Shown here: in pieces, positions 27,116 through 36,039 of the stretch
How positions within the stretch are numbered: the first letter of the stretch is position 1
Layout of the letters: every line of letters starts with the position of its first letter
Source of the DNA: CAZWKQ01 sp964634005
GTDB taxonomy: Bacteria > Bacteroidota > Bacteroidia > Bacteroidales > JACABE01
DNA: 64,000 bases
Reading direction: 5' to 3'
Assembly: GCA_964634005.1 (NCBI GenBank)
Contig: CAZWKQ010000011.1
Coordinates: 1-64,000 of the forward strand
Made by a program: the position numbers and the translations under genes
The notes under the pieces: generated by a model
Database searches by the model: none
What the model saw: only the letters and a program-made list of their open reading frames with translations
What the model was told of the DNA's origin: nothing

Positions 27116-27859
27116 ATGAAAAAGTTATTATTTCTTGCTCTTGCATTTTTTAGCTTTATTAATATTTACTCACAAGACACAATAGTATTTGCTAAAGAAA
27201 AAAACACCAAAAAAGACGTAATAATATTCGACCTGTTTAACGATTTCTGGCAAGATGCTCCATCTGTGGTAAACTTAAGAGGTATAAATCAAGGAATCAG
27301 TATTTCTGCAATGATAAATAAACCCATAGGATATTCAAATTTCAGCTTAGCTTTTGGTTTAGGTTTAAGCTCACATAATATGTACAGCGATGCTGTTCCG
27401 GTTTTGGGAAGAGATATAAATAACAAACCTGACGGTACTGTTCAATTTATTAAACTTGGGAATTATGCAAATAAAACTGTTGAATATAATATTAATAAGC
27501 TAAACGTTACTTATATTGATATTCCGGTAGAAATAAAATTTAAAACACGTTCGGAAAAGAAAAAGACTTTCAGAAGTTCTTTAGGTTTTAAATTTGGTTA
27601 TAACATAAGTAATCATACAAAATACAGAGGCGAAGATTATATTGAAGAAACAGATGATTATGTTACAATTAAGAAAAGTAACATAAAATACATAAACAAC
27701 TGGCATTATGGTATTATTGCAAGAGTTGGGTACGGTAAGTATAATTTAATGGCTTATTATTCACTTTCAAAACTTTTCGAAAAAGGTAAATTGACAGATA
27801 ATAACAAAGAGTATAATATTTATCCTATTTCAATAGGAATATCATTTATCCCTTTCTAA
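27116..27859 (+). CDS. Outer-membrane beta-barrel protein
   Basis: 247 residues, signal peptide (about 1-19, ending YSQ), then alternating amphipathic strands (ISISAMINKPIGYSNFSLAFGLGLSS; WHYGIIARVGYGKYNLMAYYSLSKLF) and a terminal aromatic ISFIPF, hallmarks of a small OmpA/OmpX-like barrel (PorT-like). First gene of a probable operon with the next barrel protein and aroK. Confidence 0.8.
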   Translation: MKKLLFLALAFFSFINIYSQDTIVFAKEKNTKKDVIIFDLFNDFWQDAPSVVNLRGINQGISISAMINKPIGYSNFSLAFGLGLSSHNMYSDAVPVLGRDINNKPDGTVQFIKLGNYANKTVEYNINKLNVTYIDIPVEIKFKTRSEKKKTFRSSLGFKFGYNISNHTKYRGEDYIEETDDYVTIKKSNIKYINNWHYGIIARVGYGKYNLMAYYSLSKLFEKGKLTDNNKEYNIYPISIGISFIPF

Positions 27860-27884
27860 AAAACTGTATAAGTAATTATGAAAT

Positions 27885-28715
27885 ATGAATATTAAAAAAA
27901 ATTTATTTTTACTTATAGTTTTGATATTTTTTTATAAAAATTCATATTCACAACTTTTTTATTTATATTCTATAGAAAAAGGATGGGGAATTGGAGGAGC
28001 TTCGGGATTAAATTATTTCTTTGGCGATGTAAACGATAATAAAGGACGCATATGGAATAATACACCATTCAATAAGTACTACTATACTGATAAGAAAATA
28101 ATGGGTAATTTTTTTGTTTCAAAAAAAATTAACCGATATTTGGAGCTAAAAACATCTATAACATTTGGAAAACTTTCGGGAACAAATGAAGGTTTAAACT
28201 TAACATTTGAAAGCAATGTTACATCATACATAGTAGAGGGATATTTTTATTTTATTGATTATTTGTTTGAAAAATCAGAATCGAATAAAATAAACTATTA
28301 TGTAATTGGAGGGGCAGGTTTAAGTTATTTTAACTCGATTTGCAGGGAAAATACGACAAAAAAAGTTATTTCTGTTGTAGGTTATGATTCACAACTAAAT
28401 AAAACAGAAAAAACAACTGAAACTACAATTAACATTGGTCTTGGTGTTAATTATAACATTGACAAAAAATGGTCGCTATTTTTCAACACTTCACTTTATT
28501 ATCTGAATACCGACAAATTAGACGCTATTAAATCAACAAAAAGCAGTTTGGAGGGTTACGGTCTTATGTCGTTTGGGGTGAGTTATAATTTCGATTTTAA
28601 AATAAGATCATCAAATTCAACATGGGAAAAATCGAGCGGAAATAATGACCGCCCTTACAATCCCGGCGTAAAAAACAAGAGAAAGAAAAAACTGCATAAT
28701 AAATGGAAAAAATGA
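27885..28715 (+). CDS. Outer-membrane beta-barrel protein, porin-like N-terminus
   Basis: 276 residues, signal peptide (about 1-22). GIGGASGLNYFFGDVND and later VGLGVNYNIDKKWSLFFNTSLYYL are alternating barrel strands. The C-terminus is a very basic 35-residue tail rich in Lys/Asn after the last strand (FGVSYNFDF). Resembles DUF6089-type proteins. The 25-bp gap to the previous gene suggests co-transcription; its stop overlaps the region where aroK starts. Confidence 0.75.
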   Translation: MNIKKNLFLLIVLIFFYKNSYSQLFYLYSIEKGWGIGGASGLNYFFGDVNDNKGRIWNNTPFNKYYYTDKKIMGNFFVSKKINRYLELKTSITFGKLSGTNEGLNLTFESNVTSYIVEGYFYFIDYLFEKSESNKINYYVIGGAGLSYFNSICRENTTKKVISVVGYDSQLNKTEKTTETTINIGLGVNYNIDKKWSLFFNTSLYYLNTDKLDAIKSTKSSLEGYGLMSFGVSYNFDFKIRSSNSTWEKSSGNNDRPYNPGVKNKRKKKLHNKWKK

Positions 28716-28723
28716 TTTTAATT

Positions 28724-29266
28724 ATGAAAATAATTTTAATCGGATTCATGTCAAGCGGTAAATCCACAATAGGCAAAATATTGGCTGATTCTCTTAATTT
28801 TAAATTTTATGATATTGATGATATTTTTGAAGAAAGATATAAAATCTCTATAAATGATTTTTTTGAGAAATTTGGCGAGCCTAAATTTAGAGAATTAGAG
28901 CATTTATTATTAAAACAAACACTCGAAGAAGATAATAGTGTTATATCATGCGGAGGTGGAACTCCTTGTTTTTTTGACAACATAAAACTTATAAACAATA
29001 ATGGTGTTTCAGTATATTTAAAACTTAATTCAAGGATTTTATTTGAAAGATTGAATAAAACAAGGAAAAAACGTCCGTTACTATCTGGTCTGACATACGA
29101 TAATCTTGAAAAATATATTTCTGAGAATTTAATAAAAAGAGAACCGTTTTACAATCAGGCTCAGATTATTATTGATATTGAAAATATTCAACCCGAAGAC
29201 TTTGTTAAACACTTAAAATTACAGTTCGAAAAAAATAATCTCATTTTACCAATTACAAAAGAATAA
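28724..29266 (+). CDS. aroK: Shikimate kinase
   Basis: 180 residues from ATG 28724. P-loop GFMSSGKST (7-15), the DD-IDD motif region YDIDDIFEE, CGGGTP (shikimate site) and RPLL (Arg of the lid) are all present. Phosphorylates shikimate in the aromatic amino acid pathway. In-frame ATGs at 28703 and 28712 also exist; 28712 forms an ATGA overlap with the barrel gene's stop, so the true start is uncertain by four to seven codons. Its 3' end overlaps ccmE on the other strand by 79 bp. Confidence 0.92.
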   Translation: MKIILIGFMSSGKSTIGKILADSLNFKFYDIDDIFEERYKISINDFFEKFGEPKFRELEHLLLKQTLEEDNSVISCGGGTPCFFDNIKLINNNGVSVYLKLNSRILFERLNKTRKKRPLLSGLTYDNLEKYISENLIKREPFYNQAQIIIDIENIQPEDFVKHLKLQFEKNNLILPITKE

Positions 29267-29652
29267 TTCAGGTTCTCGAATTTTTCAGGCACTTCATCCT
29301 GATTATATTTAGAAGGACATTTTAACAGAAGATTGCTGGCGTAGAAAAAATCAATAGTAAATTTTCCGGTTATGACAATTTGTTCCGATTTCTCAAAATC
29401 CTGAGGCTTGACACCCCTAAAAAAAACTTTTACTGTTTCTTTATTCCTGTCAGTTAAATAAAAATAAAATCCACTGTCCAATTCTACTATAAGCATTGAT
29501 TTTTCAAGATTGCCTATAATTTGGAATTCCTTTTCAGGGTTCATTCTTGCTTTCTTAAAATCTGAATATCTGTCGGCACTATAAAAAACACTTATTATAA
29601 TCCCTATAGCAGTTATACCTATTATTATCAATATTAAATGAATAATTTTCAT
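29188..29652 (-). CDS. ccmE: Cytochrome c maturation heme chaperone CcmE, Cys-type
   Basis: 154 residues. One N-terminal transmembrane helix (about 5-24), then the OB-fold heme chaperone domain: FRGVKPQDFEKSEQIVITGKF is the conserved core. The heme-binding position is Cys112 in a C-P-S-K-Y motif (112-116) instead of the His of E. coli CcmE. This CxxxY form belongs to the variant system I described in archaea and some Deltaproteobacteria. The last residues after about 125 run into aroK and look unrelated to the family. Confidence 0.88.
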   Translation of the reverse strand: MKIIHLILIIIGITAIGIIISVFYSADRYSDFKKARMNPEKEFQIIGNLEKSMLIVELDSGFYFYLTDRNKETVKVFFRGVKPQDFEKSEQIVITGKFTIDFFYASNLLLKCPSKYNQDEVPEKFENLNYSFVIGKMRLFFSNCNFKCLTKSSG

Positions 29653-29661
29653 CCCAATATT

Positions 29662-29817
29662 TCAAATCTTTTTATTACTATTATCAATTTTGGTATCCTT
29701 ATGTTGTTTTTCGATTTTACTTATTCTTTTATCCAATATTAGCATATACAAAAAAACTGCCGTTTGAATTATAAGGATTACAACAATTACAACCCAAATT
29801 TTACCGTAACTTTCCAT
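29662..29817 (-). CDS. ccmD: CcmD-like small membrane protein
   Basis: 51 residues starting at ATG 29817. One transmembrane helix (about 8-27), then LDKRISKIEK and a charged tail, matching the LDxRxxxLE helix-end pattern of CcmD. Located between ccmC and ccmE exactly where ccmD lies in other ccm operons. CcmD ties CcmC to holo-CcmE and helps heme release. Identified by context plus pattern. Confidence 0.8.
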   Translation of the reverse strand: MESYGKIWVVIVVILIIQTAVFLYMLILDKRISKIEKQHKDTKIDNSNKKI

Positions 29818-29822
29818 AATAT

Positions 29823-30482
29823 TTAATTATTATCAATTACTTCATTAATATTTGCTACTCTAACTCTAAGCGAAATAATCCATAAAGCTAATAAAATCCA
29901 ACCTAATGCCGATAAATAGAACACCCACTGCATTTTTAAAGCAATACTATCAGGGGTTATTGCTGAATCATTATTTCCCGGATGTATTGATTCGCCCGAA
30001 ATTTTTGGTAAAATCATAACAAAAATTACAAGAATTACATAAGCGAATATATTATATACTGCAGCTAATTTAGCTCTCTTATGGCTTTCATCTATTGATT
30101 TTCGTAATAATAAATAAGCAAAGTATGCCAATATACCGACTAAAGCACCATTTAGTTTAGGGTCATTTACCCAAAAATCGCCCCAAGTGAATTTTGCCCA
30201 TACCATTCCTGTTAGTATTCCTACAATTCCGAAGAATATACCCACATTTGCTGCTTCATTAGCAATAATATCATTTTTTATTTTGAAACTTCTGAGATAT
30301 TTTAAACTATATATTAATGAAAGAGTTGCAGAAAAAGCTAATCCAAACCACATTCCAACATGATAAAACAAATTTCTTATTGTTTCATAAATGTAAGTTT
30401 TTGGAATATCAATCAATAATCCTGCAATTAAAGTATTATATATCAACAAAATACATAAATATTTCCACCAGTTCCTTTTCAT
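29823..30482 (-). CDS. ccmC: Heme handling protein CcmC (CcsA/CcmC family)
   Basis: 219 residues, about six transmembrane helices. The tryptophan-rich WWD-like motif is here WGDFWVNDPKL (100-110), and His41 and the late HPG (about 166-168) match the external His ligands of CcmC. It presents heme to CcmE on the periplasmic face. It is 11 bp downstream of ccmB and 5 bp upstream of ccmD. Confidence 0.93.
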   Translation of the reverse strand: MKRNWWKYLCILLIYNTLIAGLLIDIPKTYIYETIRNLFYHVGMWFGLAFSATLSLIYSLKYLRSFKIKNDIIANEAANVGIFFGIVGILTGMVWAKFTWGDFWVNDPKLNGALVGILAYFAYLLLRKSIDESHKRAKLAAVYNIFAYVILVIFVMILPKISGESIHPGNNDSAITPDSIALKMQWVFYLSALGWILLALWIISLRVRVANINEVIDNN

Positions 30483-30493
30483 TATTCATCAAA

Positions 30494-31153
30494 TTAATCT
30501 TTCCAAATATAAGGAAAAAGTATATAAGCTAACAATATTACAACAAATAGTAATATTATTAAAGCTGACATTAATCCGTAAAATATAAATATATTATTCC
30601 CAATTATAGCAAATTCAGTCAGTTTTACTAAAAGAACCAAAGCAGGAAATAATAATGGAAAACTGAGAACTCCCGTTAAAGCCAAACTGTTTTTTGAATA
30701 ATAAGTTACAGCTGAAATAAATGTAATTATTGATGAAATACAAATACTGCCTAATACAAAAACAGGGATATAGTAAAACAACTTACTTTTATAAACACCT
30801 ATAAGAAACTCAAAACTAATAACAGTCAATAATGAAATTAAAACCATTAGTAATGAATTGTAAATAATCTTAGCAATTATTATTGATTGCGGTGAAGCTA
30901 ATGAATTATAGTATAATATTTTTTCTTTTGATAATTGAATAAAGCTTTTACCGGAAGCATTCAACGAATTAAAAACCAGCACTATCCAAATTAAAATATT
31001 TAATATTGTTTGATTAACAGTATTTCCGATTAAATATGACACAAGAAAAACTGAAGAAAAAACATAAAGAAGCAAACTATTGAATGTATATTTATGTTTT
31101 ATTTCCAATACTATATCATTTCCCACAAGTGAACTGATTTCTTTGAAATTCAT
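30494..31153 (-). CDS. ccmB: Heme exporter subunit CcmB
   Basis: 219 residues with about six transmembrane helices; VFNSLNASGKSFIQLSKEKILYYNSLASP is the conserved loop of CcmB after the third helix. CcmB is the permease of the CcmABC complex, which uses ATP to free holo-CcmE. No ccmA is present beside it. It starts 3 bp after the DUF2179 gene. Confidence 0.92.
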   Translation of the reverse strand: MNFKEISSLVGNDIVLEIKHKYTFNSLLLYVFSSVFLVSYLIGNTVNQTILNILIWIVLVFNSLNASGKSFIQLSKEKILYYNSLASPQSIIIAKIIYNSLLMVLISLLTVISFEFLIGVYKSKLFYYIPVFVLGSICISSIITFISAVTYYSKNSLALTGVLSFPLLFPALVLLVKLTEFAIIGNNIFIFYGLMSALIILLFVVILLAYILFPYIWKD

Positions 31154-31156
31154 TTA

Positions 31157-31735
31157 TTATTTTGATTTTCGTGTGTCTAAATGATAAATTGATTTATTTC
31201 GGTTTTTATCTCTAAAAATACCTTCGTTTACGGTTCTTACATCTTCTATTGAATAAAAAGCATTTGGATTGAACGATTTAATTAATTCGACAAAATGAGA
31301 GATATCTTTTCTTTTTATAACACAAAAAATAATTTTCACCTTGCCTTTACTGCCTTCAGCATCAACAACAGTAAATCCGTAATTATTGTTACTAAGATAA
31401 CTTAACAATTCAGAAGCATCTTTGCGGGGAATTATCCTAACAATAACACTGCCTATTGATATTTTTTCTTCGATAAGCATACCGACATAATTACCGGTTG
31501 CAAATCCCCCTGCATAGGCAACAAAACATAAATAATTGTCAAGATGATTTAAAATCTCTCTTATTGCCAATAACCAAATTAAAGATTCAAAAAAGCCGAT
31601 TAATGGAGCGAATTTTCTGAATCCCTTTGCTATAAATATTAATCGTAACGTTCCTATCGTTTGATCGGAAACTCTTGCAAGAAATATTAAAAGAGGTAGT
31701 ATAACCCAAGTAAAGAAATCAGAGCTTGTATCCAT
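31157..31735 (-). CDS. UPF0316/DUF2179 membrane protein
   Basis: 192 residues: three transmembrane helices (about 12-30, 38-60, 68-90) with RVSDQTIGTLRLIFIAKG, then a soluble ferredoxin-like DUF2179 domain (about 105-175). The family is predicted to bind nucleotide or be a transporter accessory; function not established. It is the first gene of the ccmB-C-D-E run and overlaps none of them, so the link may be only transcriptional. Confidence 0.88.
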   Translation of the reverse strand: MDTSSDFFTWVILPLLIFLARVSDQTIGTLRLIFIAKGFRKFAPLIGFFESLIWLLAIREILNHLDNYLCFVAYAGGFATGNYVGMLIEEKISIGSVIVRIIPRKDASELLSYLSNNNYGFTVVDAEGSKGKVKIIFCVIKRKDISHFVELIKSFNPNAFYSIEDVRTVNEGIFRDKNRNKSIYHLDTRKSK

Positions 31736-31767
31736 TATTTGATGATTTTAATAAAATTAAACGGCAT

Positions 31768-31800
31768 AAAAAAAGACCTTAAAATTAAGGTCTTTTTTCG
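31768..31800 (-). terminator. Bidirectional intrinsic terminator
   Basis: 12-bp perfect stem (31771-31782 with 31785-31796, core GACCTTAA/TTAAGGTC) with a 2-nt loop, flanked by A and T runs. It lies between the end of the large T9SS gene (31817) and the start of the DUF2179/ccm operon, so it separates the two. Confidence 0.85.
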
Positions 31801-31816
31801 AAATAAAACTCTTTTT

Positions 31817-34786
31817 TTACAATTTAATGAATTTTGAAGAAACTCTTTCATTTCCACAACTCATTTGAATAATATAAGTTCCTTTTTTAAGATTATCGGT
31901 ATTGAAATTTATTTGATGGTCGCCGGCAGATTTTCTTCCGTAATTATTTGAGTAAACCAAACTACCGTTAATATCATAAATATTAATAACCACATTATTT
32001 TCTTTAGTAATATTGATTCTGAAAGTTGCATCACTGATAACCGGATTAGGAAATACTGACAGAGAAACTTTTTCAGTTTTATTTACAATCGGCTGACTAT
32101 TTATTCCGACATAGTTTTTACATTGCCAGAACCCTCTTCCATGAGTAGCGGCATAAATAACTCCGGTATTAGTTACCCCGGGGAATACATTGGTAATAAC
32201 ATTACCATTATCATTTACCGTATATGAAGTAGTTCCGAAATCCATTGTTTGTTGTCTTAACTGAAATACTGGAACTCTTTCCATTCCATTATTATCATAT
32301 GCCCATTCAACATTTGAAGACAGATTGTTAAAGTTAAAATTGCCACAAGTGTAAATACCAAACTCTGTACCTAAAATAACAACATTGTTATTGTTTGCTT
32401 CAATTAAAGAGGCATATACCGGAGCTGTTGGTAATCCGCTTCCAGTTTTATTAACGAAAGTGGGATTAGCAGAAGTTGCATTGTTTGAGGCATAAACATA
32501 GTCGGTATTTCCATAATTTCCTAAAGTAACAATAACATTTTCCGGAAATCTCGGATCAACGGCAATAGAGGTAATTGTTCTATTGGAATTAAATGTTTTG
32601 ATTAAATCAACAGATAAATTATAACCGTTAGCATCAACACTTAATGATGCAGAATCGGGAGAATTAATTAAATTAGAAATTCTGTATAATTTCGAACCTG
32701 TAGAGACATATAAATAATTACCGTCTTTTGAATTAGCCATTGTTAATACTACTTCTCCGGGGAAGCTTGCAATTTTAAACCATGCCGGTTTTTTTGAGAA
32801 ATTCAGAGGCTCGGGAGTCATCCATATTCCTTCGTATGCACCAAGGAAAAAGCGACTTTGAGCTTTATCGAGTACTCTTATTGAAGCAAGAGAATCAAGG
32901 TTAGAAGTCAAAGTGTAAAGTATAGGATAATTTATTTGTTTACTTTTAACAATAACCGTTTCGCCGGCATTGTATTTTCTATCTGCTACAAAAGTAACAG
33001 AGTCTTTAATTTGAGTATTGTTAACAGTTTGCCATAAAATCATAGGTGTTACAAAAGCTGCTTGTAAACCGGTCATTGCAGGAGCAAAGAATGATGCTAT
33101 GCTTTGCCATGTATTTCCGTTATCGTAAGAACGCCCCATTGATGCGTATTGAGCTGTAACGAATAAAGCCTTTTGCTTAACGGGTACAGAAGTAGTAATA
33201 TTTGATATAGCAGCCCAACCTCCATCGCCACTCCACAAAACTTTTGCTGAATTTGGATAAGGTGTTGGTGTACCTCTGTCAATATATGGATTACTGTTAT
33301 CTTGAGTTCCGCCTAAAACAGAGCCATCTGCACCTATGCCTAAACCATAAAACTGTGTAATTGAATAAAAACGATTTAAAGTAACAAAATTTAATCCGCC
33401 GTCAGTAGTTCTGTTTATACCACCATCATTTCCGAGGTAGAAAATATTCGGGTTGGTAGGATGGAAAACACATGTGTGATGGTCAACGTGAGCATAATTA
33501 GGATTAGGAGTAGGATCATTTCCAGAAACTGTTTCATTTGGTGAAGTAATCTGTACCAAATCATAATAGGCTCCGGGAACAAATTCTTCGCCTTTCCAGC
33601 AATTAATACCGGCAACAATTATTTTTTTGGGATTATTAGGGAATACAGCTACAACATTATCGTACCATCCTTGATTATTATCACCGAATAAATTGAATGA
33701 AGTACTGCCTCCGGGAGCTATTATTGTCCAATTGTCTCCTTTATCAACTGAACGGTAAATATTGTATAATGCTCCGCCTTTAGAAACAACGGCATAAATA
33801 TAGTTTGAATTTGACGGGGCAACTGCCACTTCAATTCTATCGTTATATGAGTTTAATGTAACAGTAAGGCCTGTTATATTCTTTTTTAAGAAAATACTAT
33901 CGTTAGAAACATAAATTTTATTGCCTGCAACAGCAACAACTGTTCCATCGGGAGCAGTTTTAACATCAAATCCTTTACTTTGAATTTCTATTGTATTAGT
34001 TGAAGTTATTTGTTCGCGGGCATTTTTCCAAGTAGTACCATTGTCGGTTGAAAATTTTAAGGCGTTTCCGACAGCAGCATATACAATACCGCTAACGGGA
34101 TTAACGGCTAAACGGTTTACTTCGGCCCAACCAGAAGTTGAACCTACATTTGGAATTGTAGAAGGAATCAATCTAAAGTCATCGCCACTTGTACAACGAT
34201 AAATTCCTCCACCCGGTTGTCCTGTATTTTGATTATGGCCTGAGAACATAGCAAGGCCTTCGCCTGTTCCGACAAAAATTGTTCCATCAGGTGCCTGAGT
34301 AATACAAGAAATAGCCAAATTTGTATTATCTACACTGCCATTTTGATTGTATAAAGTAACTTTAGTCCATGTTGAACCGGCATTTGTAGATTTCCATAAC
34401 CCACCGGATACTCCACCTGCATATAATGTATTATATGTTGCATCTCTTTTATCTATCAATATCGCTCTGGTTCTTCCACCTACATTATCAGGACCCATTT
34501 CCTCCCATGTTAGTCCTAAAGGATTACCAACTTTGAACTTTGCATATTTTTCAGCTAAAGTTCTTGCAAATAACACATCTTCTGTATTTATTTCGCCTGT
34601 TAATGCACTACCCCTGATTTTTGATAAATACTCCAAAGCGCCTTGAATACCTCTGGTTAACTCAATTGTTGACGACTTACGGGGAGAATAATTCTGTTTG
34701 CTCCCTTTAGACGAACTGACTAAAAAAGTGAAACCAATAATCAATAAAGACGCTGATAAAAAAACTAATACTCTTTTGTTTTTCAT
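31817..34786 (-). CDS. T9SS type A cargo with sortilin/BNR-type beta-propeller
   Basis: 989 residues. N-terminal signal or anchor (6-25), a pre-domain, then many BNR/Asp-box-like blades (Ser-x-Asp-x-Gly-x-Thr-W, e.g. STNAGSTWTKV, STDNGTTWKNA, SVDKGDNWTII, SYDNGNTWQSI), making a VPS10/sortilin-like propeller (about 95-880). C-terminal T9SS type A sorting domain (about 905-989, VFPNPVISDATFRI ... KKGTYIIQM). Probably an outer-surface adhesin or enzyme; Asp boxes do not show catalysis. A minus-strand TACGTTTG -7 element lies at 34844-34851. Confidence 0.9.
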   Translation of the reverse strand: MKNKRVLVFLSASLLIIGFTFLVSSSKGSKQNYSPRKSSTIELTRGIQGALEYLSKIRGSALTGEINTEDVLFARTLAEKYAKFKVGNPLGLTWEEMGPDNVGGRTRAILIDKRDATYNTLYAGGVSGGLWKSTNAGSTWTKVTLYNQNGSVDNTNLAISCITQAPDGTIFVGTGEGLAMFSGHNQNTGQPGGGIYRCTSGDDFRLIPSTIPNVGSTSGWAEVNRLAVNPVSGIVYAAVGNALKFSTDNGTTWKNAREQITSTNTIEIQSKGFDVKTAPDGTVVAVAGNKIYVSNDSIFLKKNITGLTVTLNSYNDRIEVAVAPSNSNYIYAVVSKGGALYNIYRSVDKGDNWTIIAPGGSTSFNLFGDNNQGWYDNVVAVFPNNPKKIIVAGINCWKGEEFVPGAYYDLVQITSPNETVSGNDPTPNPNYAHVDHHTCVFHPTNPNIFYLGNDGGINRTTDGGLNFVTLNRFYSITQFYGLGIGADGSVLGGTQDNSNPYIDRGTPTPYPNSAKVLWSGDGGWAAISNITTSVPVKQKALFVTAQYASMGRSYDNGNTWQSIASFFAPAMTGLQAAFVTPMILWQTVNNTQIKDSVTFVADRKYNAGETVIVKSKQINYPILYTLTSNLDSLASIRVLDKAQSRFFLGAYEGIWMTPEPLNFSKKPAWFKIASFPGEVVLTMANSKDGNYLYVSTGSKLYRISNLINSPDSASLSVDANGYNLSVDLIKTFNSNRTITSIAVDPRFPENVIVTLGNYGNTDYVYASNNATSANPTFVNKTGSGLPTAPVYASLIEANNNNVVILGTEFGIYTCGNFNFNNLSSNVEWAYDNNGMERVPVFQLRQQTMDFGTTSYTVNDNGNVITNVFPGVTNTGVIYAATHGRGFWQCKNYVGINSQPIVNKTEKVSLSVFPNPVISDATFRINITKENNVVINIYDINGSLVYSNNYGRKSAGDHQINFNTDNLKKGTYIIQMSCGNERVSSKFIKL

Positions 34787-34985
34787 TTTAAATACTGTTT
34801 TATATTCTTTTAATGATTTTTCAAATAATAATTACGAGTTGTGCAAACGTATTTATTGCAATTATCTCATTAATTTTAAATTGCAAATTTATCAAAAAAA
34901 TGTATTTTTCTATGCAAAGATAATAAATTTTTCAAATTTATTTCAAAAAAAGCGTAAAGACTCACAATGAAAACAAATTGAAAAT

Positions 34986-35900
34986 TCAATTTCCATGAGA
35001 TAAAGTTTTTTTCACCTTTATTGAAAAATAAATCAGATAAGCCAATAAAACAATACTGAGGGCAACTGACGGTATAGCCGCTAATTCGCCAATAAGCTGA
35101 AGAGATAATACTGCTGAAAAAGGATTGTTCTTTACAAATAATATCAAAGTATAACTTATTGAATTTTCAACACCAAAAAATTTTCTGAAAAATAATTCAA
35201 ATACTGTCCCAATCAGAAAAAGCAATATAATCAATATTATAATCGGAATTACAAGTAGCTCAGTCTTATTGTAAATAACGTCCTTATTCAATCCGATTAC
35301 AATATACACAATTATAAAAAAACTCCAGTCAATTAATTTACCTCTGTTCCCTTTTAAAAAATCGCCAACTTTTGTTTTTTTTAAAAAAATCGATAATAAT
35401 AAAGGTATTGCAATTGTAATAAATAATATTTTGAACATATAAGCATAGTCAATTGTCTTACCAAAAAAGAGAAGGGAAAATATCGGCAAAAGTATAACTA
35501 CGAGAATCGAAGACGTTACAACTGTTATAACCGAAAAATTAATATTTCCTTTGTAAAGCAAAGTAAATGGGATTATAACTACTCCCGGCGGCGCAGCAAC
35601 AATTAATAAAAAGCCCTTAAAAATATCACTATCCACAGGATAAAATATTGACACTAACCCCATTAGCAAAATTCCGAATAAAACAAAATTTAAAAAAATA
35701 CCCAAAACAACATTCTTAAGCAAGGATTTATTAAATTTTAAATTAGTGTAAGAAATTGAAATTAAAGAAACTAACATCATTAAGGCAAGAATATATACAG
35801 ATACTTCTTTCAAATAAATAGCAATATCACCCAAAAAAACTCCTGATATAAGGGCAAGAATCAAAATAAAATTCCGGTTTTGAAATAGTTTTAATATCAA
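34986..35900 (-). CDS. BASS family transporter (bile acid:sodium symporter-like)
   Basis: 304 residues, TTG start, about ten hydrophobic helices. The paired-helix pattern with VAAPPGVVIIPFTLLY and KNNPFSAVLSLQL resembles the BASS/SBF fold crossing motifs, where two unwound helices carry sodium sites. Substrate not predictable. Isolated: a 199-bp gap separates it from the T9SS gene and it diverges from the exporter. Confidence 0.75.
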   Translation of the reverse strand: MILKLFQNRNFILILALISGVFLGDIAIYLKEVSVYILALMMLVSLISISYTNLKFNKSLLKNVVLGIFLNFVLFGILLMGLVSIFYPVDSDIFKGFLLIVAAPPGVVIIPFTLLYKGNINFSVITVVTSSILVVILLPIFSLLFFGKTIDYAYMFKILFITIAIPLLLSIFLKKTKVGDFLKGNRGKLIDWSFFIIVYIVIGLNKDVIYNKTELLVIPIIILIILLFLIGTVFELFFRKFFGVENSISYTLILFVKNNPFSAVLSLQLIGELAAIPSVALSIVLLAYLIYFSIKVKKTLSHGN

Positions 35901-36013
35901 GATAAGAATCTAATTTTTAAATTTATTATTAAAACACTTGAAAATTACAAAAGTTAATTTAAAGACTATTTACATTAGCAACATAAAAAAACATCATAAA
36001 CAGAAAATTTATT

Positions 36014-36021
36014 TAATTTTG
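36014..36021 (+). promoter_or_regulatory. -7 element of the C39 exporter gene
   Basis: TAATTTTG fits TAnnTTTG and lies 19 nt before ATG 36040; the -33 region is only AT-rich. Confidence 0.45.
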
Positions 36022-36039
36022 GTATCGTAAAATTTTAAT

